Below are positions 17,194 through 25,369 of a DNA stretch of 64,000 nucleotides, piece by piece. The notes under the pieces are model-generated. The model ran no database searches, was not told the DNA's origin, and saw only the letters and a program-made list of their open reading frames with translations. Source of the stretch: JAUCQB01 sp964586235 (GTDB lineage Bacteria > Planctomycetota > Phycisphaerae > UBA1845 > PWPN01); the NCBI GenBank assembly GCA_964586235.1, contig CAZPIO010000013.1, forward strand, positions 1-64,000. The letters run 5' to 3'. Numbering within the stretch: position 1 is the stretch's first letter; each line of letters opens with the position of its first letter. Made by a program: the position numbers and the translations under genes.

Positions 17194-17772
17194 CCGCGAC
17201 CAACACTGCAAAAAGGGGCACGGTCACGCCTCCTTGGCGACCGCTGCCCAGCTCCCTGGTTGTCGGCGGCGCTGGCCGTGTCTGCGAGGAGCCGACACCA
17301 CGAATGTCTTACGCCGCAATCTGCCACCGGCGACCCGTCCGCGTCGTCGGGCCAGGCTCGGATGGCTCCGGCGGAAAACGATGCCGAATCCCCGAAACGC
17401 CGGCCGCAGCCGCCAGTGGAACTAGCTCCGTTCCTCCAACAACCAGGAGGTCATCAGCCCGGCGACTCCCTTCGCTTCCTTTGCTGAATCCGTCGGGCTC
17501 GGGCGCCCTCACCGACGCCACCATGCACCCTCGAGCACCCGCGCTTGCTTTCCCAATCTGATTCCACTCGCTGCGACTTCGGGCGGAGCCGCAACCCGCG
17601 CTGCGGCCCCGGATTGTCGCTTCCTTCCCCGCCTGCAACTACGAAAATGGGCTGGTCGGGAAGAGGATCCGATCCGCGCCGGTCGAACCCCCTTCCCAGA
17701 CCGTTCCCTCGCTCTCGTCAATGATCCGGCCCCCTTTCGGCCGGCCTCCAACTCGAACTCCTTCAAACTCCC
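17194..17772. other. Intergenic region between mraZ and rsmH
   Basis: About 580 nt. Open frames here begin only with TTG and have no ribosome-binding site; their Arg/Gly/Ser-rich translation looks like high-GC shadow. mraZ and rsmH are usually adjacent or overlapping, so a gap this long is unusual. I found no strong promoter or hairpin in it. Confidence 0.4.
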
Positions 17773-18249
17773 TCACTGAGTACCGTTCGCCTTGCTCAGT
17801 TCCGTCTTCAGACGTGCCTGCCGCAGCAGATCCGGATATCGCTGCCAGTTCTCGTCCATGAACTGGTTGAACCGCTCTCGATTCCAGATCACCAGGTGGT
17901 CCCGCTGCCCGGCAACCGTCACCTTCTTCCCCAGCCCTGAGTAGTCCAACACCCGTTGCGGAAGGACAACGCGACCCTGGCGATCGATGTCCAGGAGCGT
18001 GGCCATCGCGTAGAAAACCTGCTCGAAATCCTCCTTCTCATCGTTGGCCGTCAGCGACGCGTGATAGGCCTCGGCATAACGCTCAAAGTACTTGTCCGCA
18101 TACAAAGCCAAGGTGCATCGCCGGTTGCCCGGAACCAGATAGAAACGGGTCCCATCCTTCTCCGGATCCATCAGGGCCCGGATATTGGCGGGGATCGACA
18201 ACCGATTCTTCGGATCCACCGTCAGTTCGTAGGTCCCAGTGAAGATCAT
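17773..18249 (-). CDS. mraZ: Transcriptional regulator MraZ
   Basis: 158 residues with two MraZ/AbrB-type swapped-hairpin domains. The first starts 'MIFTGTYELTVDPKNRLSIPA' (split here as family landmarks 'VDPKNRLSIPA'); the second has 'LDIDRQGRVVLPQRV' near residue 90. The DxxxR motifs that contact DNA are present in both. MraZ forms rings that bind direct repeats upstream of its own operon and usually repress it. It is the first gene of the dcw cluster here, with a possible binding site in its promoter. No Shine-Dalgarno sequence is evident before the ATG at 18249. Confidence 0.95.
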   Translation of the reverse strand: MIFTGTYELTVDPKNRLSIPANIRALMDPEKDGTRFYLVPGNRRCTLALYADKYFERYAEAYHASLTANDEKEDFEQVFYAMATLLDIDRQGRVVLPQRVLDYSGLGKKVTVAGQRDHLVIWNRERFNQFMDENWQRYPDLLRQARLKTELSKANGTQ

Positions 18250-18311
18250 GCAAGCTCAACGCGTCTGCCCTTGCCAACCACTTTGAGGTCGTTATAGGTC
18301 GTCGATGGGAT

Positions 18312-18340
18312 TTCATAACACATGGACCCACTTCATGCAA
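18312..18340 (-). promoter_or_regulatory. Candidate dcw promoter with MraZ-box-like sequence in the spacer
   Basis: On the minus strand TTGCAT (18340-18335) and TATGAA (18317-18312) are separated by 17 nt. The spacer contains AAGTGGGT, like the TGGG core of MraZ boxes. A second AAGTGG lies nearer the ATG. The leader would be about 55-60 nt. The -35 match is only moderate. Confidence 0.35.
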
Positions 18341-18596
18341 GCACAAAGTCAGAATAATCACGCCAAATCCCAATCTTTTTTTATTTGGAGTCTGTTCGCC
18401 CTAGATGTTGGGTTCAATTGTGGCCGCGCGTCAACCGCTCGCTCCGTAAAAACCCGAACGCGCAGAAAATGCGCTGTAGAATCAGAGCCCACGGGCAAAA
18501 CGACTCCGCCCAATGCTCCGAGATGACTGCGGTCGTAGCTTCATGGTCGGACCGCGAGTGGGGGAAGGTGGGAGGATTTCCAGGCTATTGAAGTCG

Positions 18597-18914
18597 TCAC
18601 CCGGCCTTGTTCCAGGGCGGTCCAGCGGCAGCCAACTGACCGGGCTGCAGAACGATACGCTGCTTGGGGTACGCTCCGGCCTGCCGGCAGAAGGCAAACA
18701 GCCGCGTGAGCTCAAACATGAACTGGTCGAGATAGTCAGCCGCGGCGTCGGCCCGCCAGTGCGACAGCCGACCCGCGTGAAAGTAGGCCGTTGTCATGCC
18801 CAGTCGAACCCGCAAGCACGGCTCAGGCAACCCGTACTCGCGCACATACCCGTACGCAAAGCCCTCTTCGACTGCCCATGTGACGATTTGTCGATCCGCA
18901 GGATGCACGATCAT
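18597..18914 (-). CDS. Small hypothetical protein
   Basis: 105 residues with balanced composition, unlike the Arg/Gly-rich shadows around it: 'EEGFAYGYVREYGLPEP', 'YLDQFMFELTRLFAFCRQAG'. AAGGAT lies about 7 nt before the ATG. No membrane segment, signal peptide or recognised domain. It is read towards mraZ, ending about 350 nt before it, so it might share a transcript. I do not recognise the family. Confidence 0.5.
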   Translation of the reverse strand: MIVHPADRQIVTWAVEEGFAYGYVREYGLPEPCLRVRLGMTTAYFHAGRLSHWRADAAADYLDQFMFELTRLFAFCRQAGAYPKQRIVLQPGQLAAAGPPWNKAG

Positions 18915-19101
18915 GGCTTCATCCTTCTCGTGCAGCGGCCCGACCGGGAGAATCGGGCGGGAGAATCAGGCGGACCCGGGAGGCGCCACTCAAGGGTAAT
19001 TGGCTTTGAGCGAGGGAACTATCAAGCTTTCGTCTGCGGTCCAAACGCATCTTACTTGACAGCCTTGAATGCGAGGGCACCCCCCGGGTCTGCCGTTGGA
19101 T

Positions 19102-19135
19102 CCCATCGATGAAGCATCCTTTCTTCATCGATGGG
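19102..19135. repeat. Perfect 13-bp inverted repeat
   Basis: CCCATCGATGAAG at 19102-19114 and its exact complement CTTCATCGATGGG at 19123-19135, with an 8-nt loop. No T-run follows on either strand, so it is not an intrinsic terminator. It could be a hairpin in a transcript or an operator. Confidence 0.75.
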
Positions 19136-19489
19136 TCAGTCCGAAGCGGTCGATTGCCTGGTTTCGTCCGATCCGCTTCGCAAGCCGGTCTCGGTTATCT
19201 CATTCCTCCTTCTGTAGCCGATCCTTCGACCACCCGCTCGTTCGCGGGGCGTCCATGCCATCCGCACCGACTTCCCAAAGGCATCGTCCGCACGAGACAT
19301 CCCTGGCCACGTGCCGACGGTTGCACGTCTATCACCGGTCGAGGCCATCCGGGCTTTGGCCAGACCGCGAGAACTAGCTGAGACCTGGTGGTTCCATCCC
19401 GATGGGAAATGCGATCCGTCGCTCGAAGAGGGCGGGCCGAGATCGTGCCCCCCTGTCTCCGCCCTCAATCACGAATAACCAAGTGAGTC

Positions 19490-19519
19490 GGTCCATGATT
19501 TCAACAAACCTCATGGACC
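19490..19519. repeat. Perfect 9-bp inverted repeat
   Basis: GGTCCATGA at 19490-19498 and TCATGGACC at 19511-19519, with a 12-nt AT-rich loop. It lies about 350 nt from the larger inverted repeat in the same non-coding region. No T-run follows. Confidence 0.6.
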
Positions 19520-20055
19520 GCAAACGCGTGCTTGAATGATCTGATCCGGCATCCGCCGGAGCGTTCCCTCGTCGCCAAACGCCTTGACCTTATCACATCA
19601 TCGGCTGATCACAAGCGGGGCAAATACCCGTTTTATCGAAGCTTAGGAGAATTACCACCACCGATCTCCACAGAAAAGTCACAGCTCACCAATAGCTCGC
19701 GTCGCGTCCCGGATGCCCCATCGAGCAATGGGTGGGGTGAATCCATCAGGCACCTGTCATGATGCAGAAAAGATTTCTTCATGATCTATTGAAGGTCATA
19801 TGCCTACATCGCCGTCCGCAGCCTGAGCTAACCTTCGATAATCCATGATGCTAAGACGATAAATGCCCCGCAGCACGGTCGACCGGAGGGGCAAACGCTC
19901 CCCCCGATCACCCGCCGACCGCCAGGCAACTATCAGCTCGAAAGCCGCATGCGACAAGCCGTTGACCGTAGATCCGGCTGGCAGATCCCTGTGACCAGCG
20001 ACTGGCCGGACTCAGGCATAACGGGCAATAGCTCGTATACAGTACCCCGCAGACC

Positions 20056-20490
20056 TCACGGGGGAGGCTCGGACGGCATCTGGCCGCCCTGCATGACCAA
20101 CAATCGTCGCTCCATCAACAACTGATCGTTCCCGAATAACTGGAAGCGGTAGGCACCCGGACGTGGGAAAGCGACATTGCTGAGCTGGAAATTCAACTCC
20201 GCGACCACGCGAGGATCGGCAAAGTGGATGACCCCCTCGCCTGCGAACAGCGGCGGAAGCGTCTCATCCTCGCCCACCAGAGCCAACTTGATTCGCACGT
20301 TGCCGTGACCGTCGGTCAACGCCACATGGACGGCCAGTTGCGCATGGACAACGGGGAAACGGCGGGCGGTTATCGTCGAGAATGTGCCGAGGAGCGTGCA
20401 CTTCTTCGTCGAAGGGTCCTGGTAAATCGCATCGCACACAACCATGGCCAAGGCCATTGGAACCGGCGGACCCAGTTTAGGTTCGGTCAT
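20056..20490 (-). CDS. Conserved hypothetical protein, DUF6941-like
   Basis: 144 residues from the ATG at 20490, which has GGAGG 8 nt upstream. The sequence reads as a small beta-sandwich: 'ALAMVVCDAIYQDPSTKKCTL', 'GTFSTITARRFPVVH', then 'LNFQLSNVAFPRPGAYRFQLF' and a final strand with 'LMERRL'. This pattern recalls the uncharacterised DUF6941 family found in planctomycetes; the assignment is from memory. No signal peptide, so probably cytoplasmic. Function unknown. Confidence 0.7.
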   Translation of the reverse strand: MTEPKLGPPVPMALAMVVCDAIYQDPSTKKCTLLGTFSTITARRFPVVHAQLAVHVALTDGHGNVRIKLALVGEDETLPPLFAGEGVIHFADPRVVAELNFQLSNVAFPRPGAYRFQLFGNDQLLMERRLLVMQGGQMPSEPPP

Positions 20491-20627
20491 GGTCAAATCC
20501 TCCTTCCATCGCCCCCCCACCGCCAGCATCCTGTAGCGAGGCCAATTCCCTCGTTCCGCATCCTCTTTGCCTCATCGCCGGCGAAAAACCAACACGTGCC
20601 AGACGCCTCAGGCCAGCCGAAAACCCG

Positions 20628-21605
20628 TCACTCCCCGTCCCGGAGTGGACGTGCCGTGCCCGGCAACGGTTTGGTCATCATACCCTTGCCGGGGGGCAAA
20701 GGCTCAGGATGGACCGTAACATCGGCCCCAGGCGCCACCTGGGTGATCCGCTCCTCAATCATCTCGGTGATAGCGTGCGCATTGGCCAGGGTTTCGCTCC
20801 CGTCCACGTAAACATGAATATCCACGAACAGGCTGGGGCCCGACGAGCGCACCCGGACGTTGTGACAGCCGGTCACGCCGGGAAGGTCGTCTACCGCCAC
20901 GCGGATCTTCTCTGACAGGCCGGCCGGCGCCGCGTCCAACAGCCCGTGCAGGGTCTTCCTCCCAAGCCGCAGGCTGACGTAGATCACGATGAGAGCGACA
21001 CCCAGTGCCGCAACTGAGTCCGCCTTCTCAAGCCAGAACTTGTGCGCCGGAATCTTATTGCCCAGCAAAACACCCAGCAGACCAAGGATCACCACCGCCG
21101 AACTCCAGATATCCGTGCTGAAGTGCAGGGCGTCAGCCTCCAGGGCCTGGCTATTGTGTTTTCGCGCGGCCCTGTACAGCACTCGGCTCCGCGACACGTC
21201 CACCGCGATGGAGACGATCATCACACCGAAGGCCCACACCGAGGGATCGACCTCGGCATGCTTGTAGATCAGCCGATCAACGCCTTCGTAGATAATCCAC
21301 CCGCAGGTAACCAGCAGGAGAAGAGTCTCGAACAACGCCGAGAGGTTTTCGATCTTGCCATGGCCGTAGAGGTGCTCGTCGTCAGCAGGCTTGTCGGAGG
21401 CGCGAACCGCGAACAAGGTCACCAGGGCCGCGACCAGATCGATGCCGGAGTGGGCCGCCTCGGCCAGAATGCCCAAACTGCCGGTCATGAAGCCGACAAC
21501 AACCTTGAGCGCGGCGAGAAAGACAGCTCCGACGACGGAACTCGCGGCGGCCCTGGTCTTCTCGATCCCTGCGCTCGTGCTGTCTGCCGCCACTGAGGTC
21601 TCCAT
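20628..21605 (-). CDS. Cation diffusion facilitator (Zn/Fe/Mn efflux)
   Basis: About 325 residues from ATG 21605; ATG 21683 would add 26 residues and neither has a good ribosome-binding site. CDF proteins exchange divalent cations for protons across the inner membrane as dimers. Six membrane segments are visible. The metal-site motifs are 'HSGID' in TM2 and 'ADALHFSTD' in TM5, matching the DxxxD/HxxxD pattern. The cytoplasmic C-terminal domain has 'GVTGCHNVRVRSSGPSLFVDIHV', the usual alpha-beta ferredoxin-like fold. The metal cannot be fixed from sequence. Confidence 0.9.
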   Translation of the reverse strand: METSVAADSTSAGIEKTRAAASSVVGAVFLAALKVVVGFMTGSLGILAEAAHSGIDLVAALVTLFAVRASDKPADDEHLYGHGKIENLSALFETLLLLVTCGWIIYEGVDRLIYKHAEVDPSVWAFGVMIVSIAVDVSRSRVLYRAARKHNSQALEADALHFSTDIWSSAVVILGLLGVLLGNKIPAHKFWLEKADSVAALGVALIVIYVSLRLGRKTLHGLLDAAPAGLSEKIRVAVDDLPGVTGCHNVRVRSSGPSLFVDIHVYVDGSETLANAHAITEMIEERITQVAPGADVTVHPEPLPPGKGMMTKPLPGTARPLRDGE

Positions 21606-21683
21606 GGCCACACGAGAACCGCCGACCGGCGCCGGCTCCCCAAAAAACTCGACGGCCGACACCCGGCCGGCCGTCCAATCCAT

Positions 21684-21989
21684 ACACCGAGCATCACGAC
21701 AAGGCCCGCAACTCCGACCTCCGGTCTCGGCTCAATCTCGGCACCACGGCTACTATCCCCCCACCCCTCCAATAGGTCAAGCACGGCTGAGCAGAGACGT
21801 GAGAATGGCCGGGAACGGCCACCCTGCAAAACGATCGTCGCCGCACCCGCCGTCCGCCGCTGGGTCCGTGCTCACGGCCGGGTGCCGCCACAACTTTGCG
21901 CGGACATGCCCGTCGTCTGGTGGCAATCCCGGCAAAGCCCGGAATGCCGCTACCGACGCGAAGAGCGAAACCCTGAAGATCATCAACGA
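21684..21989. other. Intergenic region upstream of the CDF gene
   Basis: About 300 nt with no supported gene, terminator or promoter. The short antisense frames over it are shadows. Confidence 0.35.
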
Positions 21990-24900
21990 CTACTCTGGTG
22001 CAGAGAGTAGGAACACGGCTGTCGATCGTGGCATGATGGTATCGTGGATCGTCACCCGGTCTCCATCCCGTACCCAGTGCGCCACGCGGCGCGGGAGGAG
22101 CTCGGCCACCGACCAATCGAGGGGCAGCGAGACTTGGACCAGTTCGCCCGCCACTGATGCGTAACCGGCGTTGTACAGCGTGACGATCATCCGGTCGCGG
22201 CCGGCAAAACGGTTTGCGTATACGTCTCCCCGCAGCGTGGGGATCAGGGGCTCGCACTGCCGCGAGCGAAGGACATCCGGGTGATCGTTGAAGATTCCGT
22301 GAGCCTGCCGGGCAAGGTCGCGGAACTGCGGCGCGTACCAGGAATCCGCCCTGCCCTTAAGCCAGATGCCCAATCCGTGAAAGATGCAGCGATGCAGATC
22401 GTCAACGTCGACGGGAACGGGCCGGATGCCGTGGCCGACCATCTCGAATGATGCAAGCTCGGGAAACGCGTACCGGTACAACGGCAGGGCCGCCGGGTGC
22501 TGGCCGGCCTCGACGTCCGACATACCATAGTCGAACGCCGCATCCACAAGGTCCATCAGGCCGTCGGGAGGTGTGTACTCGATGTACACCGCAACGCCAG
22601 GCGTCTGCCGATCCAGCGCTTCGCGGATGGTCCGCAGCATCGCCCGCTCTTCCATGATCGGGTTGGAAGGAACCGGGTGTCCGTGGTCTCCAGACCAACA
22701 GGCTCTGCCCGGCCCGAGCAGGCCAAACTGATCCACGTACACCGCATCGGCACCCGTCTCATGCGCAACTCTTGCGATCATCCCGGCCAGCTCACGCCGC
22801 CACGCCTCAACACCCGGACAGGCGAAGAACTCCATGTCACCCGACCACCAGCGCGGTTTGCCCGTCTTGTCAATGAACTGCCAGTCCGGCAAGGCTTTCC
22901 TGGCAAGAGCCGACCGCCGGTCGATGAGGTAGCCCTCAAAGTACAAGCCCACCTTGATCCCATCCGCGTGGGCCCGTTCCACCATGCGGCGAAGCTCGCC
23001 CAACCCGCCGAGATCATTCGACAGATAGTCGCCGACACGCCCGGTGGAACGGTTGTAGGCCCATCCGGAGATGTCGATCATGTGGATTCCACCGAACGCC
23101 TCGTTGGACTCGGCGATCAGACGCTCCGGCGTGTACCACAAAGCCCGCGGGCTGAACAGGTGTCCGGTCCCTCCCAGCGGATAGTCCCGACGGCAGTAGA
23201 ACGATCTTCTGAGACGCTTGTCGTCTGGTGATATACGGGCAGTCACCTGGGCGCGGTACGCGTTGAACAGATCGTGCCAATCTCCCGTATGTGCCATGAC
23301 TGTCGCCGAAGGCAATACACGACTGCCGTGGGGTGGAACCATCAGGTCTCGCAGTTCGATGGCCATGTCGGCCCCGCTGTCGGACGTCTTGAACTCAAGC
23401 GTCTTTGGCAGGAGATCCGAATCGATTACGAATACTCCCAACCCGCCTCCCACCTGTTCGGCGAACAGATCGACGAGTGGCAGAGGCCAGGTGCCACTGT
23501 AGTCTTTTCGGATAGCGATGGGCTCGCGACTCATCAACGCATCTCGCGTTCCGACCAGGTACCAACCGTCGCCCTGAACGGGTGAAACGCGGCATCCACG
23601 GATCTGCGGATAACGGAGGCCGGCCTTCCACGGCTCGGCCGTCTCGTTGTGCAACGTCGGCGTCAGTCCAATGGAACCGGTGTCCTCAACGCGCACGGAC
23701 AGGGAGAGCCCACATCCCGCCTGGGCCGTGGACCAACGGAAGCCCAGCTCAACGCCGCCGGGCGTGGTGGTCGCGTCGCCGACCTGGAGGCGCATCGGCA
23801 ACGCTCGGCCATCGTCTCCGATGACATCAACGAGCGGAGTAGAAGACCCGGTATCGAGGATCTCCCGATCAAACGGCACCAGCCTGAGCTGCTCCACACG
23901 CAAACCGGCCTCCGTCTCGGCGGCAAAACGCAGCCATGCGTTAACGACGGTGAACCGATTGCCGTTGCGACGCCACTGCGTGGGTGCGACGGCCGGTGCT
24001 TCCAGAACCTGGCGAGGCCGGCGCGGCTCGGCCTCCGGACGCGCCCGGGAAAACGCCGGTGATGCCGATGAGTTGAGACTGGCAGCAAGGAGGAACGCCT
24101 GGCCGTAGTTCATCCGGTCAACAACCGCGAATCGAACGAGAGTCTTCTCGGGGTCGATCGGCACGATGTAAACGCCTGGCAGGCGCTCCACGGCCCAGGT
24201 CCTGCCGCGAATCGACCACGGGAAGTGAGTGCTGGTGCTCCCGTCCTCATATTCCATCCGGACCGCCAGCCGATGGGGCGAGGTGATCGTGGTGCGAGGC
24301 CGGGCCGATGTGGGACCGTACCACGCCGCATCGCTGCCGAACACGCGGCTTGCCAGCAGCAGGGCCAGCTCGCACCCGCGCCAGAGCCCCTTGACCTCCA
24401 GGCTGTCCATCTCCATGATCCCGCTGCACATTGCCGCCTGATCCGCGTCCCCCAGGGTGAACCGGACGCCCTCCTGCTCAATGTCCTTGGCAGCCGGCCA
24501 GTCGCCCGATGTCCCCAGGGCTGAGGCCAACCAGGTTATGGAGATCACCTCACCCTGCGGCAAGCGAATGGGCCGCCAGCGGCTTGATTGGGGAGGCTGG
24601 CTTGCCGGGATGCTGCCCTGTTGAGCGAACAGTGGTGTTGAGGACGGTTGAGTCGCCCGCGGTGATGAGCCGCGCGGATCCGACGCCCAGAAGGCAAGTT
24701 GACGGAAACTGACCCTCGCTGGCGCGTCTCCGGACGTGACCCGCAGTGTGAGCCGGGCCACCCGATCGGATGGGAATATCCCTCTCAGGTCAAAAACGGC
24801 CTGGTCCTCATCGCGGGGCAATGGCCCGATGAGGGCCTCGTGCTCGCCGGCAAGCGGGTTCTCCGGATTGAGGGCATCCGGTGTCACGGGGCCCGTCGAG

Positions 24901-25256
24901 TCATCCGACAGCAGTAAAGAGACAGACGCCGACGAGCCCCCTCCCTGCAGCATGTCGTATCTGATCTCCAGAAACGGAAACGCCTTTACCCAGACCGGGT
25001 TGGTGGTATGTGTCCAGGCCGTCGTCCGGTTGGGCAAAGGCGCATTGACCACAGCGCCATCCGGACCGAACGTCATTTCGGCCTGACCCGCGCCATCCGT
25101 GCCCCGCTGCTCTTCTCGAATCCAACCGCCATCGGTCCGGAAGTCATCCCGCCAGCCAATTTCGACCCGTTCGCGCCCAGCAGAGGCTGCGTCCGCCGGC
25201 AGCGCTGCTCCATGAGCCGCGACCAGGATCAAGTACACCAGGCAGGTAGAACTCAT
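21990..25256 (-). CDS. Large secreted TIM-barrel glycoside-hydrolase-like protein (DUF6259-like)
   Basis: 1088 residues from ATG 25256, which is preceded by GGAG and begins a signal peptide ('CLVYLILVAAHGAALPADA'). The first ~600 residues look like beta-sandwich carbohydrate-binding or galactose-mutarotase-like modules. From about residue 700 a TIM barrel is visible: 'IHMIDISGWAYN', 'ERAHADGIKVGLYFEGY', 'ETGADAVYVDQFG' and 'GVAVYIEYTPP', with strand-end Asp/Glu residues suitable for catalysis. A C-terminal beta domain follows. The layout resembles DUF6259 proteins and alpha-galactosidase-like enzymes; the substrate is unknown. It lies 113 nt after the alkaline phosphatase gene in the same direction. 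Confidence 0.75.
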   Translation of the reverse strand: MSSTCLVYLILVAAHGAALPADAASAGRERVEIGWRDDFRTDGGWIREEQRGTDGAGQAEMTFGPDGAVVNAPLPNRTTAWTHTTNPVWVKAFPFLEIRYDMLQGGGSSASVSLLLSDDSTGPVTPDALNPENPLAGEHEALIGPLPRDEDQAVFDLRGIFPSDRVARLTLRVTSGDAPARVSFRQLAFWASDPRGSSPRATQPSSTPLFAQQGSIPASQPPQSSRWRPIRLPQGEVISITWLASALGTSGDWPAAKDIEQEGVRFTLGDADQAAMCSGIMEMDSLEVKGLWRGCELALLLASRVFGSDAAWYGPTSARPRTTITSPHRLAVRMEYEDGSTSTHFPWSIRGRTWAVERLPGVYIVPIDPEKTLVRFAVVDRMNYGQAFLLAASLNSSASPAFSRARPEAEPRRPRQVLEAPAVAPTQWRRNGNRFTVVNAWLRFAAETEAGLRVEQLRLVPFDREILDTGSSTPLVDVIGDDGRALPMRLQVGDATTTPGGVELGFRWSTAQAGCGLSLSVRVEDTGSIGLTPTLHNETAEPWKAGLRYPQIRGCRVSPVQGDGWYLVGTRDALMSREPIAIRKDYSGTWPLPLVDLFAEQVGGGLGVFVIDSDLLPKTLEFKTSDSGADMAIELRDLMVPPHGSRVLPSATVMAHTGDWHDLFNAYRAQVTARISPDDKRLRRSFYCRRDYPLGGTGHLFSPRALWYTPERLIAESNEAFGGIHMIDISGWAYNRSTGRVGDYLSNDLGGLGELRRMVERAHADGIKVGLYFEGYLIDRRSALARKALPDWQFIDKTGKPRWWSGDMEFFACPGVEAWRRELAGMIARVAHETGADAVYVDQFGLLGPGRACWSGDHGHPVPSNPIMEERAMLRTIREALDRQTPGVAVYIEYTPPDGLMDLVDAAFDYGMSDVEAGQHPAALPLYRYAFPELASFEMVGHGIRPVPVDVDDLHRCIFHGLGIWLKGRADSWYAPQFRDLARQAHGIFNDHPDVLRSRQCEPLIPTLRGDVYANRFAGRDRMIVTLYNAGYASVAGELVQVSLPLDWSVAELLPRRVAHWVRDGDRVTIHDTIMPRSTAVFLLSAPE

Positions 25257-25369
25257 GTCTCGACTTCTCCAAAAACCAAACGGACAACCGGACACGCACC
25301 TCGGAGCCCGTGCAGAAGTCTCTTCACGCCGGGAGTGGCGTGCTGGCGTTGCCAAACAAGTTAAGCAAT

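Larger units (their letters stand above)
18915..20055. other. Long non-coding region with two inverted repeats
   Basis: About 1.1 kb with frequent stops in all frames and lower GC than its surroundings, especially around 19600-19860. No protein gene, tRNA or recognised structured RNA was found. Two perfect inverted repeats (listed separately) lie inside it. It could hold an unannotated ncRNA, regulatory sites or the remains of a lost gene. Confidence 0.5.

Noticed and set aside
17309..17766. Two short minus-strand frames between mraZ and rsmH
   Set aside because: TTG starts only, no ribosome-binding site, Arg/Gly/Ser-rich products without domains. The start of the second directly after mraZ was tempting but is not supported.
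18915..20055. tRNA, tmRNA, RNase P RNA or CRISPR array in the gene-free region
   Set aside because: No acceptor/T-arm signature, no conserved RNase P or tmRNA core and no regularly spaced repeats could be found by eye.
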